Source: Lentilactobacillus kefiri
GTDB lineage: Bacteria > Bacillota > Bacilli > Lactobacillales > Lactobacillaceae
Direction of reading: 5' to 3'
DNA: 64,000 nucleotides
Assembly (NCBI RefSeq): GCF_007989105.1
Contig: NZ_BJVK01000001.1
Location: forward strand, 118,749 to 182,748
This document shows positions 29,260 through 39,743 of this stretch, one piece after another. The notes below the pieces were generated by a model that saw nothing but the letters and a program-made list of their open reading frames with translations, made no database searches and was not told the origin of the DNA. Made by a program: the position numbers and the translations under genes. Numbering within the stretch: position 1 is the first letter of the stretch; the number at the start of each line of letters is the position of its first letter.

Positions 29260-32097
29260 ATGAATTCAAAAACCACCTTTGCAGTTGTTGACATTGAAAC
29301 GACCGGAACGGACATCTCCGCTGACAACCGGACGATTCAGTTCAGCTGCTGCTTAGTTTCTAATAATAAAATAATTAAAACATTTGTGACCGACATTAAT
29401 CCGCAACGCGAGGTTCCCAACCGGATCGTTCAATTGACCGGGATTACCAACGAACGTCTGAAGAAAGCGAAGACGTTTGATCAGGTGGCCGCACAACTTT
29501 ATTCCCTATTAAACAACACGGTCTTTGTTGCCCATAATGTCAATTTTGATTTTCCATTTTTAAATGCCGAGTTTCAAAGAGTCGGCTATCCCGAATTACA
29601 AATTGAAGCAATTGATACGGTTACGTTGAGCCAAATCCTACTGCCAACTTTGTCCAGTTACCGGCTTCAGGATTTGAGTGCCTACTTTAATATCGTGCAT
29701 GATCATCCGCACACTGCCGATAGTGACGCGCTGGCAACAGCCAAGCTGCTGTTGATCCTGCTACGGCAAATTCAAATGCTGCCCCGAATTACTTTGGAAC
29801 AGATTATCAGCATTAATCCATCCCTGCCTCAAGACACGATGCAGGTCTTTTTGGATGCTGACGAGGCGAACCGCAAACGGGTCCATACACCAAAGTTGCC
29901 TGATCAATTACGGATTTCTTCGGGATTGGTTCTTCGTAAACATGAACCGATGGATACGGATGACGACAATGATAAACACACTTTCAGATATCCCAAGACC
30001 AAGAAAGCCAAGCAAAAGATTTTGCCGGATAATTTGGAATCCCGTCTCGAACAAAATAAAATGATGAATCTGATTTATAATAATTACGCTGATCCCGAAC
30101 ATCATGCTGCCAAGACCTTATTAATCGAAGCCCCAACCGGAATCGGCAAGAGCTTGGGGTACTGTTTGCCGTTAAGCTATTTGGTTTCCAAGAAAAAGCC
30201 GGCGGTTATCAGTACGTCGACGACTTATCTGCAATTTCAGTTGCAAAACCAAACCCTGCCGCTTTTGAACGAAGGACTGCCGTTTAAGGTTCACAGCGTT
30301 ATTTTGAAGGGTGCCAGCCACTACATTGATTTGTATAAATTCCGCAACCTGTTATTTGTACCGGACAGTTCCAGCCAAACGGCGTTTATCAAAGCTCAGA
30401 TTTTGGTATGGCTGACCGTTACCACAACCGGTGATTTGGATGAACTTCATCTAAACGTTGACCAAACACCATTTGTTTGGAAGATTCAGCATACCGGTGT
30501 CAAGTGGCTCGATCCAAATGAACCGTTTTATGACGACGATTTTCTCCGCTATAACTTGAAGAAAGCTGACAGCGCTGATTTTGTGATCGTCAACCACAGT
30601 TATTTGATCAAAAACTGGCAGTATTTTAAGAGCTTACCAACCAAGCCATATTTATTGATTGATGAAACTCAGCAATTTTCAGAAACGGCCATTCGAAATA
30701 ATCAGGAAAAGATTAATCCGTTGGCATTAATAACTGAAATTAACAAAATTTTGGGGAATATCAACGGGACTCACGAAGATAATATTAAAGAAATCGTCGG
30801 CGACGACGCTATCCTGGCTAACGCAATCAACCAGTTGGACTCGGAATTGCGACAAGGGAAAGACTTGATATCATCAGTGATTGATACTTTCTTTGCGCTC
30901 GTTGTGAAGGGCAAACGGCTTCATCGAAACAATGACTTTTTTGAACGACTGATTCCGATTGGTGAGATGAAAACTGTTACCAATGCCAACCAAGCGTCGA
31001 TTAATGCTTTACATGATCTCCATGAACGGCTGGACAGTTTATTGGCAACCTTAAACACCCAGATTGACCATAATGCCGATGTATATACCAACCATGATTT
31101 CTTGAGCATTTATTCCTTCTTTGAAAACTATAATGAGTTTAATCATAAGCTGCGGTTACTGGTGTCAATTATTGATGTCGATGATCAATCGATTGAGCAG
31201 CACGTTACCTGGGTGACGGTTAACAGTGTCAAAGATGTCAACAGCTTGACTTTGAACCGCGGAATCTTGAAGACCGAAGACTATCTGAAGGAACATGTTT
31301 ATTCGGCTTTTGAACCGGTTACCTTTACAGGGGCGACAATCTTTTCGTCACGGCGCTCCCAGTTTATTTATAATTTGCTTGGGATTAATCGGGAAGATGC
31401 TTCTATCAAACGGCTTAAGAGTGACTTTAATCCGCAAGACCAAGCCCGTTTGTACCTGGTCACCGGTACCAATGATCAAAAGTTCGCGACTAATTCGGAC
31501 AGTTATCTTCAAAAGGTTGCCGCTAACATTGAAACAATTTATAAAAACGAACCACGGCAAACGATGGTCTTGTTTAATTCGCTGAATGCGATTGAGCGGA
31601 CGTATCATTTGCTGCAGGAAAGTGGTTTTACGGCAACGCACTTTGTTTTGGCTCAGGGCGTTCACGGAACTGCTTCTAAAATCAGCAAGCAGTTTATTCA
31701 CCATGAACCGGCAATCCTGTTGGGTGCCAATACATTTTGGCAGGGGGTTGATTTTCCCAGAAATCTGCTGGAAAATCTGATTGTGGCTCAATTGCCGTTT
31801 GACACCCCGTCTGATCCATATAACCATGCCTTATACTCCATTGAGCGCAGTAAAGGTAAGAATCCCTTTTACAGTATTACACTGCCTAAAGCGACATTAA
31901 GGCTGCGTCAGGGGATGGGCCGTTTGCTGCGGACTAAGGATGACTTTGGAACGATCTTTATTTTGGATCCGCGCCTGTTATCCAAGCGATATGGAAGTAC
32001 GATCCTTGCCAATTTGCGGAATGATATCCCTGTGATCAAGGGCAACATCGATGACTGTGTTTTTGACATGGTTAAGTTTTTTGAAAGCAGGAATTAA
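29260..32097 (+). CDS. dinG: DinG-family helicase with N-terminal DnaQ exonuclease
   Basis: Two-domain DNA repair protein. Residues 1-170: DEDDh 3'-5' exonuclease with VVDIETTG, FVAHNVNFDFPFLN and HTADSDALATAKLL. The rest: superfamily 2 XPD/DinG ATPase with Walker A EAPTGIGKSLGY near residue 288, DETQ as the DEAH-box equivalent, and the C-terminal RLRQGMGRLLRT motif VI. No Cys quartet lies between motifs Ia and II, so no iron-sulfur domain is expected, as in Bacillus DinG. The ATG at 29260 follows GGTGA; a TTG 12 nt earlier is in frame. 945 residues. Synteny with ypmB-aspB-asnS-dnaD is classic. Confidence 0.94.
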   Translation: MNSKTTFAVVDIETTGTDISADNRTIQFSCCLVSNNKIIKTFVTDINPQREVPNRIVQLTGITNERLKKAKTFDQVAAQLYSLLNNTVFVAHNVNFDFPFLNAEFQRVGYPELQIEAIDTVTLSQILLPTLSSYRLQDLSAYFNIVHDHPHTADSDALATAKLLLILLRQIQMLPRITLEQIISINPSLPQDTMQVFLDADEANRKRVHTPKLPDQLRISSGLVLRKHEPMDTDDDNDKHTFRYPKTKKAKQKILPDNLESRLEQNKMMNLIYNNYADPEHHAAKTLLIEAPTGIGKSLGYCLPLSYLVSKKKPAVISTSTTYLQFQLQNQTLPLLNEGLPFKVHSVILKGASHYIDLYKFRNLLFVPDSSSQTAFIKAQILVWLTVTTTGDLDELHLNVDQTPFVWKIQHTGVKWLDPNEPFYDDDFLRYNLKKADSADFVIVNHSYLIKNWQYFKSLPTKPYLLIDETQQFSETAIRNNQEKINPLALITEINKILGNINGTHEDNIKEIVGDDAILANAINQLDSELRQGKDLISSVIDTFFALVVKGKRLHRNNDFFERLIPIGEMKTVTNANQASINALHDLHERLDSLLATLNTQIDHNADVYTNHDFLSIYSFFENYNEFNHKLRLLVSIIDVDDQSIEQHVTWVTVNSVKDVNSLTLNRGILKTEDYLKEHVYSAFEPVTFTGATIFSSRRSQFIYNLLGINREDASIKRLKSDFNPQDQARLYLVTGTNDQKFATNSDSYLQKVAANIETIYKNEPRQTMVLFNSLNAIERTYHLLQESGFTATHFVLAQGVHGTASKISKQFIHHEPAILLGANTFWQGVDFPRNLLENLIVAQLPFDTPSDPYNHALYSIERSKGKNPFYSITLPKATLRLRQGMGRLLRTKDDFGTIFILDPRLLSKRYGSTILANLRNDIPVIKGNIDDCVFDMVKFFESRN

Positions 32098-32122
32098 TGT
32101 GCGTCTGCCTGCCGGTTTATTT

Positions 32123-32130
32123 GCTATAAT
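32123..32130 (+). promoter_or_regulatory. Extended -10 promoter of ypmB-aspB-asnS
   Basis: TGC followed by a perfect TATAAT with no good -35 element, 31 nt before the ypmB start. Confidence 0.5.
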
Positions 32131-32161
32131 TAGAGATAACGAAATTTGAGAGGAAGATAAC

Positions 32162-32668
32162 ATGCAACGGCATCGAAGAGTTAAAAAACAATCATATGTT
32201 AAAATTTCCTGGGTCGTTATCGCCGTCATTTTAATTCTGTGCTTTACGTTCTTTATTATTTTTCATACAGCCGAACGGCCAATGACAATTGCCCGTGGGC
32301 AAACTGAAACGATCGCCAAGAAATATGCCGGATTGCGGGATGTCAACTCCTTTTATACCTCAAATCTGGGGAAGACCTATTACTCGGTATCCGGAATTGA
32401 TAACAAAAATAAAAACGTTTTTGTGATCGTTGCCAAAAAGGGCGGTACTGTAACCGTCATTAACAGCAGCTCAGGTATCAGTGAACAACAGGCCAAGGAC
32501 GTCATTCAACGGCAAAAGCATCCTTCAAAGTTTAACGGAATCGGACTGACATTAATTAAATCCAAACCATATTGGGTTGCCAGCTATATGAATTCAAAAG
32601 GTCGACTGTGTTTTACAACGATTAGTTTTAAGAATGGCCAAATCTATAAATCTATTGAGAACATTTAA
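32162..32668 (+). CDS. YpmB-like membrane-anchored protein (DUF5590)
   Basis: 168 residues: a basic cytoplasmic start (QRHRRVKKQSYVK), one membrane helix at about residues 14-36 and an extracytoplasmic domain of two PepSY-like halves. In the mature part YSVSGIDNKNKNVFVIV and GTVTVINSSSGISEQQAK are recognisable YpmB blocks. GAGGAAG precedes the ATG. It lies between dinG and aspB as in Bacillus. The function is not known; PepSY-like domains often bind or inhibit peptidases. Confidence 0.84.
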   Translation: MQRHRRVKKQSYVKISWVVIAVILILCFTFFIIFHTAERPMTIARGQTETIAKKYAGLRDVNSFYTSNLGKTYYSVSGIDNKNKNVFVIVAKKGGTVTVINSSSGISEQQAKDVIQRQKHPSKFNGIGLTLIKSKPYWVASYMNSKGRLCFTTISFKNGQIYKSIENI

Positions 32669-32687
32669 AGTATGAAAGGACACTTCA

Positions 32688-33908
32688 ATGAAATTTTCTG
32701 AAAGGGCAATGCAGGTAACGCCCTCTGCAACCGTAAAGGTTTCAAACACTGCCAAAGCAATGATCCGCCAGGGAATTGACGTGATTAACCTTGGAATCGG
32801 TGAACCCGATTTTAAAACACCAAAGGTTATTTCCGACGCGGCCATTTCAGCGATCCAAGCGGGCAAAACCAGTTTCTACACCCCTGCAAGCGGACTTCCA
32901 CAATTAAAGGAAGCCATCGCCAATCGAATTAAGCAGGATTATGGGGTAATTTATCCTGCTGACCAAATCAGTGTGACCAGCGGTGCCAAAATGGGTCTGT
33001 ATGTTTTAATGCAGGCACTGGTTGATCAGGGGACGGAAGTTCTGTTGCCAAAGCCCAGTTGGGTCAGTTACAGACAACAAGTTCTATTGGCTGGTGGCAA
33101 GCCGGTCGTTGTTGAAACCGGGGATGATTTTAAAATTACGCCCGAAACGCTGGATGCAGCAGTTACCAGAAATTGTAAAGTACTGGTCATCAACTCACCA
33201 CAGAATCCAACCGGAACGGTTTATTCCAAAGATGAACTGGCGGCCATTGGTAAGTGGGCCGTTTTCCACAACATTATCCTGATTGCAGACGATATTTACG
33301 GCAAGCTGGTTTATAATCAAAATGCCTTCTATTCGTTGGTTCAGGCTGGTGATGAAATTGCCGCTTCCACCGTTTTGGTCAATGGTGTTTCCAAAGCCTA
33401 TTCGATGACCGGCTGGCGGATCGGTTACGTTGCAGGAGCTCCCGAATTAATCAGCAAAGTCAACTCAATTCTTTCCCACTCAACCGGGAATCCGGCTACG
33501 GTTAGTCAATATGCTGCGATTGCGGCTTTTGAATCGGATCAATCCGAAGTTGAGACGATGAGAAAAGCCTTTGAAGAACGGCTGAATAAAATTTATCCAT
33601 TGGTCCAAGAGATTCCCGGGTTTAAATTAGCTGCCAAACCCCAGGGAGCCTTTTATCTGTTCCCAAATGTGGAAGAAGCCGTTAAGCTTGCGGGGCTCAA
33701 TTCTTCAGCAGAATTAGTGGATGTTCTTTTGAAAAAGGCCCATGTGGCAGTTGTTGATGGGGATGCCTTTGGAATGTCCGGTTATCTGCGATTGAGCTAT
33801 GCGGCAAGTTTGGAGAACCTACTGACAGCCGTGGAACGCATTACTAAATTTATGAATCAATTTTTACAAAAACAAACATCTGGAGGAATCGGAATTGAAA
33901 CAGATTAG
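32688..33908 (+). CDS. aspB: Class I aminotransferase (AspB-type)
   Basis: PLP enzyme, likely aspartate:2-oxoglutarate aminotransferase supplying aspartate/asparagine metabolism. Fold-type I motifs: [53 protein letters not shown], and the PLP-binding Lys in [16 protein letters not shown] near residue 237. A C-terminal Arg in YLRLSYA contacts the substrate carboxylate. 406 residues. Its last 14 bases overlap asnS, pairing an aspartate enzyme with asparaginyl-tRNA synthetase. Exact substrate cannot be fixed from the sequence. Confidence 0.93.
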   Translation: MKFSERAMQVTPSATVKVSNTAKAMIRQGIDVINLGIGEPDFKTPKVISDAAISAIQAGKTSFYTPASGLPQLKEAIANRIKQDYGVIYPADQISVTSGAKMGLYVLMQALVDQGTEVLLPKPSWVSYRQQVLLAGGKPVVVETGDDFKITPETLDAAVTRNCKVLVINSPQNPTGTVYSKDELAAIGKWAVFHNIILIADDIYGKLVYNQNAFYSLVQAGDEIAASTVLVNGVSKAYSMTGWRIGYVAGAPELISKVNSILSHSTGNPATVSQYAAIAAFESDQSEVETMRKAFEERLNKIYPLVQEIPGFKLAAKPQGAFYLFPNVEEAVKLAGLNSSAELVDVLLKKAHVAVVDGDAFGMSGYLRLSYAASLENLLTAVERITKFMNQFLQKQTSGGIGIETD

Positions 33909-35190
33909 TATGGTTGACGCGCCAAAATACGTTAACGAAAAAGTAAAAATCGGCGTTTGGTTAACCAACAAACGATCAAGCGGTAAAATTGCCTTTTTGC
34001 AATTACGTGATGGCACAGCTTTTTTCCAGGGAGTGGTTGTTAAAAACAATGTGACTCCGGAAACATTTGAACTTGCAAAAGAAGTTAAGCAAGAAACCAG
34101 CATGTGGGTAACAGGAATTATTCATGAAGATTCCCGTTCCAAATTTGGTTACGAAATTGAAGTTGAAACCATTGATGTCGTATCCGAATCTCATGATTAT
34201 CCAATTACACCCAAGGAACACGGAATTGATTTCTTAATGGATCACCGTCACTTGTGGTTACGTTCAAGCCGTCCCCACGCTGTTATGCGGATTCGGAATG
34301 AAGTCATCAAAGCAACTTATGATTTCTTCAATGACGAAGGATTTATCAAGATTGATGCACCTATCTTAACCGGTAGTGCACCAGAAGGAACAACGACACT
34401 GTTCCATACTGAGTACTTTGACCGGGATGCATACCTGTCACAAAGTGGCCAGTTGTACGAAGAAGCCGGTGCGGAAGCATTTGGTAAGGTCTTCTCATTC
34501 GGACCTACTTTTAGAGCTGAAAAGTCCAAGACTCGTCGACATTTAATTGAATTTTGGATGATTGAACCAGAAATGGCATTCATGCATCAGGAACAAAGCT
34601 TGGAAATCCAAGAGCGTTACATTGCCTACCTGGTTACCAGAGTGCTTAAAAATTGTCAGATGGAATTGAAGACCCTTGACCGGGATCCTGAAATTCTTAA
34701 GAAATATACCATCTTGCCTTATCCACGAATCAGTTACGATGAAGCAATTGACATGCTCAAAAAGGGTGGTTTCGACCTTGAATGGGGTGTTGATTTTGGT
34801 TCACCTGAGGAAACTTTCCTTGCGGATCAATTCAATCAACCTGTTTTCGTTCTCAACTATCCTAAATCAATTAAGCCATTCTATATGAAGCCACATCCAA
34901 CTCGTGATGACGTTGTTATTTGTGCTGACTTGTTGGCACCTGAAGGCTATGGTGAAATTATCGGTGGTTCTGAACGGGCAACTGATTATGATTACCTATA
35001 TGACCAAATTATCAAGGCCGGCTTGGATCCTAAAGAATACTCATGGTATCTGGATCTTCGTAAGTACGGTAGTGTGCCTCATTCCGGATTCGGTTTGGGA
35101 CTTGAACGTGCATTAACTTGGTTGACTGGAGAGGACCATGTTCGTGAGGCCATTCCATTCCCAAGATTGATTAACCGAATTTATCCTTAA
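33895..35190 (+). CDS. asnS: Asparaginyl-tRNA synthetase
   Basis: Class IIb synthetase charging tRNA-Asn. An N-terminal OB-fold anticodon domain ([20 protein letters not shown]) precedes the catalytic core with motif 2 [19 protein letters not shown] and motif 3 [15 protein letters not shown]. 431 residues, full length. The start codon is TTG (33895), set by TGGAGGAATC 6 nt upstream and overlapping the aspB end. No T-box leader is possible because it lies inside the aspB-asnS transcript. Confidence 0.97.
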   Translation: MKQISMVDAPKYVNEKVKIGVWLTNKRSSGKIAFLQLRDGTAFFQGVVVKNNVTPETFELAKEVKQETSMWVTGIIHEDSRSKFGYEIEVETIDVVSESHDYPITPKEHGIDFLMDHRHLWLRSSRPHAVMRIRNEVIKATYDFFNDEGFIKIDAPILTGSAPEGTTTLFHTEYFDRDAYLSQSGQLYEEAGAEAFGKVFSFGPTFRAEKSKTRRHLIEFWMIEPEMAFMHQEQSLEIQERYIAYLVTRVLKNCQMELKTLDRDPEILKKYTILPYPRISYDEAIDMLKKGGFDLEWGVDFGSPEETFLADQFNQPVFVLNYPKSIKPFYMKPHPTRDDVVICADLLAPEGYGEIIGGSERATDYDYLYDQIIKAGLDPKEYSWYLDLRKYGSVPHSGFGLGLERALTWLTGEDHVREAIPFPRLINRIYP

Positions 35191-35234
35191 AATGAATGTC
35201 GTGAATTGATTTTTGACAAGCCGAGGTGATTTGA

Positions 35235-35948
35235 ATGGATGATTACGCTCATGGCATCCTTGATGAAGGTCAAACAACCATTAGCAATTACTTGTTAAAT
35301 AATTACCACAAAATCGGGATCAATAATCAGGAAATGTTTATTTACATGTTGATTAAGGGTAATCATGACTTGGTTATTCCAATGCCTGAAATGGCTGATC
35401 TTCACGAAAAGACAGGGTATTCAGAGCAGCAGCTTTTTAATCTCTTCCATCAGATGATCGAAAAGAAATTAGCAAAAATTACCCAAGTGACAATTGAAGG
35501 CCAACAAGTCGATGCATATGATTTTACCCCAATGTATGAAAAACTATCGTTGCTTAACAACGATCAAGTTTCTCAACAGCGCGAGGTCCAATCACCCAAA
35601 ATCGTCGACAGCCATGAACGACAGTCGGTGTTTGAGAGCATCGAAAAAGAATTTGGCAGAACCTTATCTCCAATTGAGATGGAGTCTATCAGCCAATGGT
35701 TGGATATTGATCACTATTCACCTGAGCTAATTCAGATGGCGTTAAAAGAAGCCGTTTTAAATCAAGTTTATAATCTTAAATATATGGATCGCATTATTGG
35801 TAATTGGTACAAAAAGAATTTGAAATCCCCGCAGCAAATTGAAGCGTATAAGAAAACCCGCAACAGTGGCCGTGCGGACGACATGTCCAATCAATATAAT
35901 GGTCCCGATATTCCGTTTATTAATTTAACGGGGAATCCAGATAAATAA
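35235..35948 (+). CDS. dnaD: DNA replication initiation/remodelling protein DnaD
   Basis: 237 residues with two DnaD domains: an N-terminal winged-helix part (about 1-110; ISNYLLNNYHKIGINNQEMFIYM) and a C-terminal DnaB_2/DDBH2 part (about 130-205; FEKEFGRTLSPIEME-type motif here read as IEKEFGRTLSPIEMES, then YMDRIIGNWYKKNLKS). It helps load the replicative helicase at origins and restart sites. AGCCGAGGTGATT lies upstream. In many relatives nth follows directly; here a terminator and ponA follow instead. Confidence 0.93.
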   Translation: MDDYAHGILDEGQTTISNYLLNNYHKIGINNQEMFIYMLIKGNHDLVIPMPEMADLHEKTGYSEQQLFNLFHQMIEKKLAKITQVTIEGQQVDAYDFTPMYEKLSLLNNDQVSQQREVQSPKIVDSHERQSVFESIEKEFGRTLSPIEMESISQWLDIDHYSPELIQMALKEAVLNQVYNLKYMDRIIGNWYKKNLKSPQQIEAYKKTRNSGRADDMSNQYNGPDIPFINLTGNPDK

Positions 35949-35982
35949 TAAAAGACCGGTAAAAATTTTACCGGTCTTTTTT
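35949..35982. terminator. Terminator after dnaD
   Basis: Perfect stem AAAGACCGGTAAA / TTTACCGGTCTTT with a short AT loop, followed by T residues; symmetric enough to work in both directions. Confidence 0.88.
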
Positions 35983-35988
35983 CGTACA

Positions 35989-36036
35989 TAAAAAATGATA
36001 GGACTCCTGAAAGTTCAAGAGACCTATCATTGTTTT
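35989..36036 (-). terminator. Terminator of the recU-ponA operon
   Basis: Stem AATGATAGG / CCTATCATT with a 20-nt loop; on the minus strand it is followed by a T tract (35987-35995). Confidence 0.75.
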
Positions 36037-36043
36037 TGATTGA

Positions 36044-38374
36044 TTATTGATTCTTTGTGTTGTTATTGTCGCTATTGTTACCATCGGTATTGGTGTTGCC
36101 ACCATTATCCGGAGTGGTATTGCTACCACTGCTGCTATCCGTTGAGCTGGACGTAGCAGAATCGCTTCCAGATCCATTGTTACCGTCGCCGCCACTTGGT
36201 TTTTGTTCAGATGGGGTCGACTCTGATGTTTCGCTGGAACTTTCAGCACTGCTGGAGCTCTCGTTTGCTCTTGGTTGGGTAACAACCGCTGAGCTGGAAC
36301 TTGAGCTGCTGTCAGTCGTGTAACCGCTGGTGGTTTGATTGGAACTGTTGTCGGTAACCGTTCCAGGATACCCGGCAACGTAATACTCGGTTTGACCGCC
36401 GCGATTTGTTGCGACAACGTCGCTTGGTTGTGTCCAATCAGTATTTGGTTTGTCTTGAGAGATATAGCCCATGACGTTCTTGTAAATTTGTTGGGCAATC
36501 GTTGTTTGCGCTGATGTCACGTACGAATTAGCTTTAAATTGATGATCATATCCGGTCCAGATCGCCAATGAATAGTTCTTTGTGTAACCGGAGAACCATG
36601 AGTCCATGGTTGACATAGCTGGCACTTTGTTCAAATAGTCGTCTGGATACTGAGTTGTTCCGGTTTTACCTGCTTCATAGAGCCCAGAAACCTTCGCTGC
36701 GGTCCCTGAACCCTCTGAATTGGTCATAACACCCTTCAGCATATTGGTAATCATAAACGCGGTCGCAGGGGACATTGCCCGCTTGCCTTTTTTATGATAT
36801 TTATGAGCAACACCGTTTGGTTGAACGATCTTTTTAATAAGATATGGTTTGTAATAGGTTCCGCCATTTGAAAAGGCAGCATATGAAGCAGCCAGTTGTT
36901 CAGATGAAATATATAAGCCAATCCCATTTTGAATTTCGAGTGGTTTCTTAAACGACATTCCCAAATTCTTCAAGAAAGTTGTGGCTTTTGGAACCCCGAC
37001 ATTTTCAAGGGTTCTGATTGCCGGAATGTTTCGGGATTCGACCAAAGCCTTTCTCATTGTAATGGTTCCCTGATACTTATTATCGAAGTCATAAACCGAC
37101 TTGCTGGTTCCCGGATAAACGTATGGGGTATCTTTTACAGGTTGGTAAGTAGGGTATTTAAGGTACTGAATCGCAGGGCCGTAATCCATGATCGGCTTTG
37201 CGGTTGATCCGGATGACCGTCCGGTTTGAACCGCTCGGTTAAGTCCGAATGCAACCTTGGTTTTTCGGCCACCCTGCATGGCGACAACTTGACCGTTATT
37301 GACGTTGACAATCGTGGCACCAACTTGGAATCGATTGTTAGGGTATGCAATGGTTGGATCATTATTGCTGATCTGGTAAAGTTTCTTTTGGGCACTCATA
37401 TCCAAGTTGGTATAAACTTTCAAGCCACGATTTGGCTTGTAGCCTTTTTCTTCCAGTTCTTCAATTGTCTGTTTCAAATAAGAATCAATGTATCTGGATG
37501 TCTTAACCGACGTGGTTGCCTTTGAATGGGTCTTTGAAAGGCCACTCTTAACACTGGTATTCTTCGCGCTCTGTGCCTGTTGTTGGGTAATGGCCTTTGT
37601 CTTGACCATTGCATCCAGGACTTCATTTCGGCGCTTTGTCGCGTATTGTGGGTACTTATATGGATTGTAGAGCGTAGGTGATTGCGGCATACCGGCAAGT
37701 AAGGCAAACTCTGGCAGCGTTAGATGTTCAAGTGTCTTGTTATAGTAGAATTCCGCTGCGGTTTGCATTCCATAAACTCCGTTACCCATGTAGACCTTGT
37801 TAATATAGAATTCCAAAATCTGACTCTTGGTATATTTATTTTCAACTTTAATTGCCAGCCAGGCTTCCTGCGCTTTTCGCTTTAAAGTTCGGTCACTTGC
37901 GGCGGTTGAAAATACTGAAAGCTTAACCAGTTGTTGGGTTAACGTACTTCCACCTTGAAGGCCCATCGATGAACCGGTTAAATTTGAAACCGCGGCACCG
38001 ACAATTCGGATCGGGTCAACACCATGATGTTTGTAAAAACGTCGGTCTTCAATTGATACAACCGCTCGTTTCAATGTTCTGGGAATTTTGTTGGACTTAA
38101 CGTAATCACGATTTTGACTTCCCAGACGTGAAATAACTTTTCCGTTGGCATCATAAAATTTCGTGGAATTATCACTGGTCAGTGCGGAATGAGTGATCCG
38201 AGGAGCACCTGCAGCGTAATAAGTAAACAGGCCGGCACCAAAAAGAAAAAGGGCGCCAACTAAGATTAAAGCCCATTTAAGAATTCTCCGAAATGGACCT
38301 TTCTTATGGGTAGTACTAAACTGTCGTCCGCGCCGGACTTCAGCACGTGAGTTCTTAGGATTGTTCTGTGACAT
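36044..38374 (-). CDS. ponA: Class A penicillin-binding protein 1A
   Basis: Bifunctional peptidoglycan glycosyltransferase/transpeptidase at the membrane. A cytoplasmic basic tail and one membrane helix (about residues 32-56) come first. The GT51 domain shows EDRRFYKHHGVD with the catalytic Glu, and GGSTLTQQLVK. The transpeptidase domain has the active Ser in SGSTAKP near residue 395, SRN and KTGTT. The last 90 residues are a Ser/Asn/Thr/Gly-rich low-complexity tail exposed outside. 776 residues. It lies 18 bases after recU, as in most firmicutes, on the minus strand. Confidence 0.96.
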   Translation of the reverse strand: MSQNNPKNSRAEVRRGRQFSTTHKKGPFRRILKWALILVGALFLFGAGLFTYYAAGAPRITHSALTSDNSTKFYDANGKVISRLGSQNRDYVKSNKIPRTLKRAVVSIEDRRFYKHHGVDPIRIVGAAVSNLTGSSMGLQGGSTLTQQLVKLSVFSTAASDRTLKRKAQEAWLAIKVENKYTKSQILEFYINKVYMGNGVYGMQTAAEFYYNKTLEHLTLPEFALLAGMPQSPTLYNPYKYPQYATKRRNEVLDAMVKTKAITQQQAQSAKNTSVKSGLSKTHSKATTSVKTSRYIDSYLKQTIEELEEKGYKPNRGLKVYTNLDMSAQKKLYQISNNDPTIAYPNNRFQVGATIVNVNNGQVVAMQGGRKTKVAFGLNRAVQTGRSSGSTAKPIMDYGPAIQYLKYPTYQPVKDTPYVYPGTSKSVYDFDNKYQGTITMRKALVESRNIPAIRTLENVGVPKATTFLKNLGMSFKKPLEIQNGIGLYISSEQLAASYAAFSNGGTYYKPYLIKKIVQPNGVAHKYHKKGKRAMSPATAFMITNMLKGVMTNSEGSGTAAKVSGLYEAGKTGTTQYPDDYLNKVPAMSTMDSWFSGYTKNYSLAIWTGYDHQFKANSYVTSAQTTIAQQIYKNVMGYISQDKPNTDWTQPSDVVATNRGGQTEYYVAGYPGTVTDNSSNQTTSGYTTDSSSSSSSAVVTQPRANESSSSAESSSETSESTPSEQKPSGGDGNNGSGSDSATSSSTDSSSGSNTTPDNGGNTNTDGNNSDNNNTKNQ

Positions 38375-38392
38375 AGAGTTCTCCTTTGTAAC

Positions 38393-38992
38393 TTATTCGA
38401 TGATAGAATCAACTGCACGAAGATAGGGTAGTAATGGGTTGATCCTATATTTGATTAAAAAGCCGTCTTGCTCAATGACTTTTCGAGGAATGGATTTACG
38501 GCCGCCTTTGTCCTGATTGTCCCAATACTTAATCAAGTCGGTCGCTTTTAATACATAAACTGACTGGTCAGAAATAAATTTGATAATTGCAAAACAGATT
38601 CCCTGCTGTTCAAGACATTGACGCATATGTTCAACCTGATGTTTGTGGAAGTTCTTCAGTGGGAAAGAAGTCTTATTCTTAGTTTCCTTGGCATCAAAGT
38701 CAATATATTTTCCACGGTAAACACCATTGTAGTCAGTCGTTGAAGCCCTGCGAAAATAAGCCTCTTTGATTCTGGCAGCACTTCGCTTGGGATAATCAAC
38801 GGAAACAATTTGAATTGGGGTCGGCTTTTTGTGGACAACCGCAATTCCTTCACGCAGGTAATACTGATTGCTTTTGTTAATCTCATCTTCCAAAGTCATT
38901 CCACGATTGGAAAAATCAATCGAGTCATTGTGCAGATTTGAAGAGGCTGGTTGTTCGTGGAACTGATTTCCATTCGGGTATCTAATCGTCAT
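38393..38992 (-). CDS. recU: Holliday junction resolvase RecU
   Basis: Cleaves Holliday junctions during recombinational repair and chromosome segregation. The 199-residue form starting at 38992 is preferred: AAAGGAAG lies 8 nt upstream; an ATG 45 nt earlier has no such site. Motifs: NRGMTLEDEINKSNQYY, the metal-site residues in YRGKYIDFDAKETKNKTSFPL (given in parts: YIDFDAKET), and FHKHQVEHM. The first gene of the recU-ponA operon, divergent from ypsA across 125 bases. Confidence 0.95.
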   Translation of the reverse strand: MTIRYPNGNQFHEQPASSNLHNDSIDFSNRGMTLEDEINKSNQYYLREGIAVVHKKPTPIQIVSVDYPKRSAARIKEAYFRRASTTDYNGVYRGKYIDFDAKETKNKTSFPLKNFHKHQVEHMRQCLEQQGICFAIIKFISDQSVYVLKATDLIKYWDNQDKGGRKSIPRKVIEQDGFLIKYRINPLLPYLRAVDSIIE

Positions 38993-39117
38993 TGAACTCT
39001 GGCTTCCTTTATTCTGAATAGTTATATTGTACTTCATTTAACTTAATAATAACTACAATAATGTTATTATACCAAGTAGAGAACCTATTTAAAATATTTT
39101 ATCGTAAGGGTGATATC

Positions 39118-39690
39118 ATGAGCCGCTTGTGGGTAACCGGCTATCGCAGCTATGAATTAGGAATTTTTAAAGATGATGAGCCAAAGCGAAAGGTGATCGA
39201 TTCAGTTCTCAAAAGCGAACTGACTCAGGCAATTGTCGACGGGATGGACTGGCTGATTTCCGGTGGCCAATTGGGCATCGAACAGTGGGCACTTGAAATG
39301 GGCCAGAATTTAAAAAAAGATTATCCAGGCGAGTTTCAAACGTCCATGATGTTACCATTCGACCAGTTTGGCAGCAATTGGAATGAAAATAATCAGGCAA
39401 AGCTGCAGGCCCTAAAAGCCAAGGTTGATTTTTCCGCATCAGTTTCTCAAAAGCCGTATCAATCTCCCCAACAGTTAAGAAATTACCAAGAATTCATGCT
39501 TAGCCATACAGATCAAGCATTATTGATATATGATTTAGATAATCCAGGCAAATCGCAATATGATTATGACAAAATTAAAAAATTTGCAGAGAATCATCCC
39601 TATCCGTATAAGCTAATTACTTTCGACGATTTACAGAGCGCTGCGGACGAATATCAGGAAAACTTGAATAATAGTGTTCAAGATGACTAA
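39118..39690 (+). CDS. YpsA/DUF1273 family protein
   Basis: 190 residues, SLOG-superfamily Rossmann-type fold: RLWVTGYRSYELGIF at the N-terminus and WLISGGQLGIEQWALEMG near residue 45, the loop expected to bind a nucleotide or nucleotide-sugar ligand. The start ATG 39118 follows AAGGGTGAT. Divergent from recU and next to gpsB, the same context as in Bacillus, where YpsA is linked to cell division. The ligand is not known. Confidence 0.9.
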   Translation: MSRLWVTGYRSYELGIFKDDEPKRKVIDSVLKSELTQAIVDGMDWLISGGQLGIEQWALEMGQNLKKDYPGEFQTSMMLPFDQFGSNWNENNQAKLQALKAKVDFSASVSQKPYQSPQQLRNYQEFMLSHTDQALLIYDLDNPGKSQYDYDKIKKFAENHPYPYKLITFDDLQSAADEYQENLNNSVQDD

Positions 39691-39743
39691 TTTATGATAT
39701 TATTTTAGGTGGTTTGTTGCAAATAGTGAGGTGTAACCCATAA

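Noticed and set aside
36057..36323. 88-codon plus-strand frame, Leu/Pro/Ser-rich
   Set aside because: Antisense shadow of the Ser/Asn-rich tail of PBP1A; no start signal.
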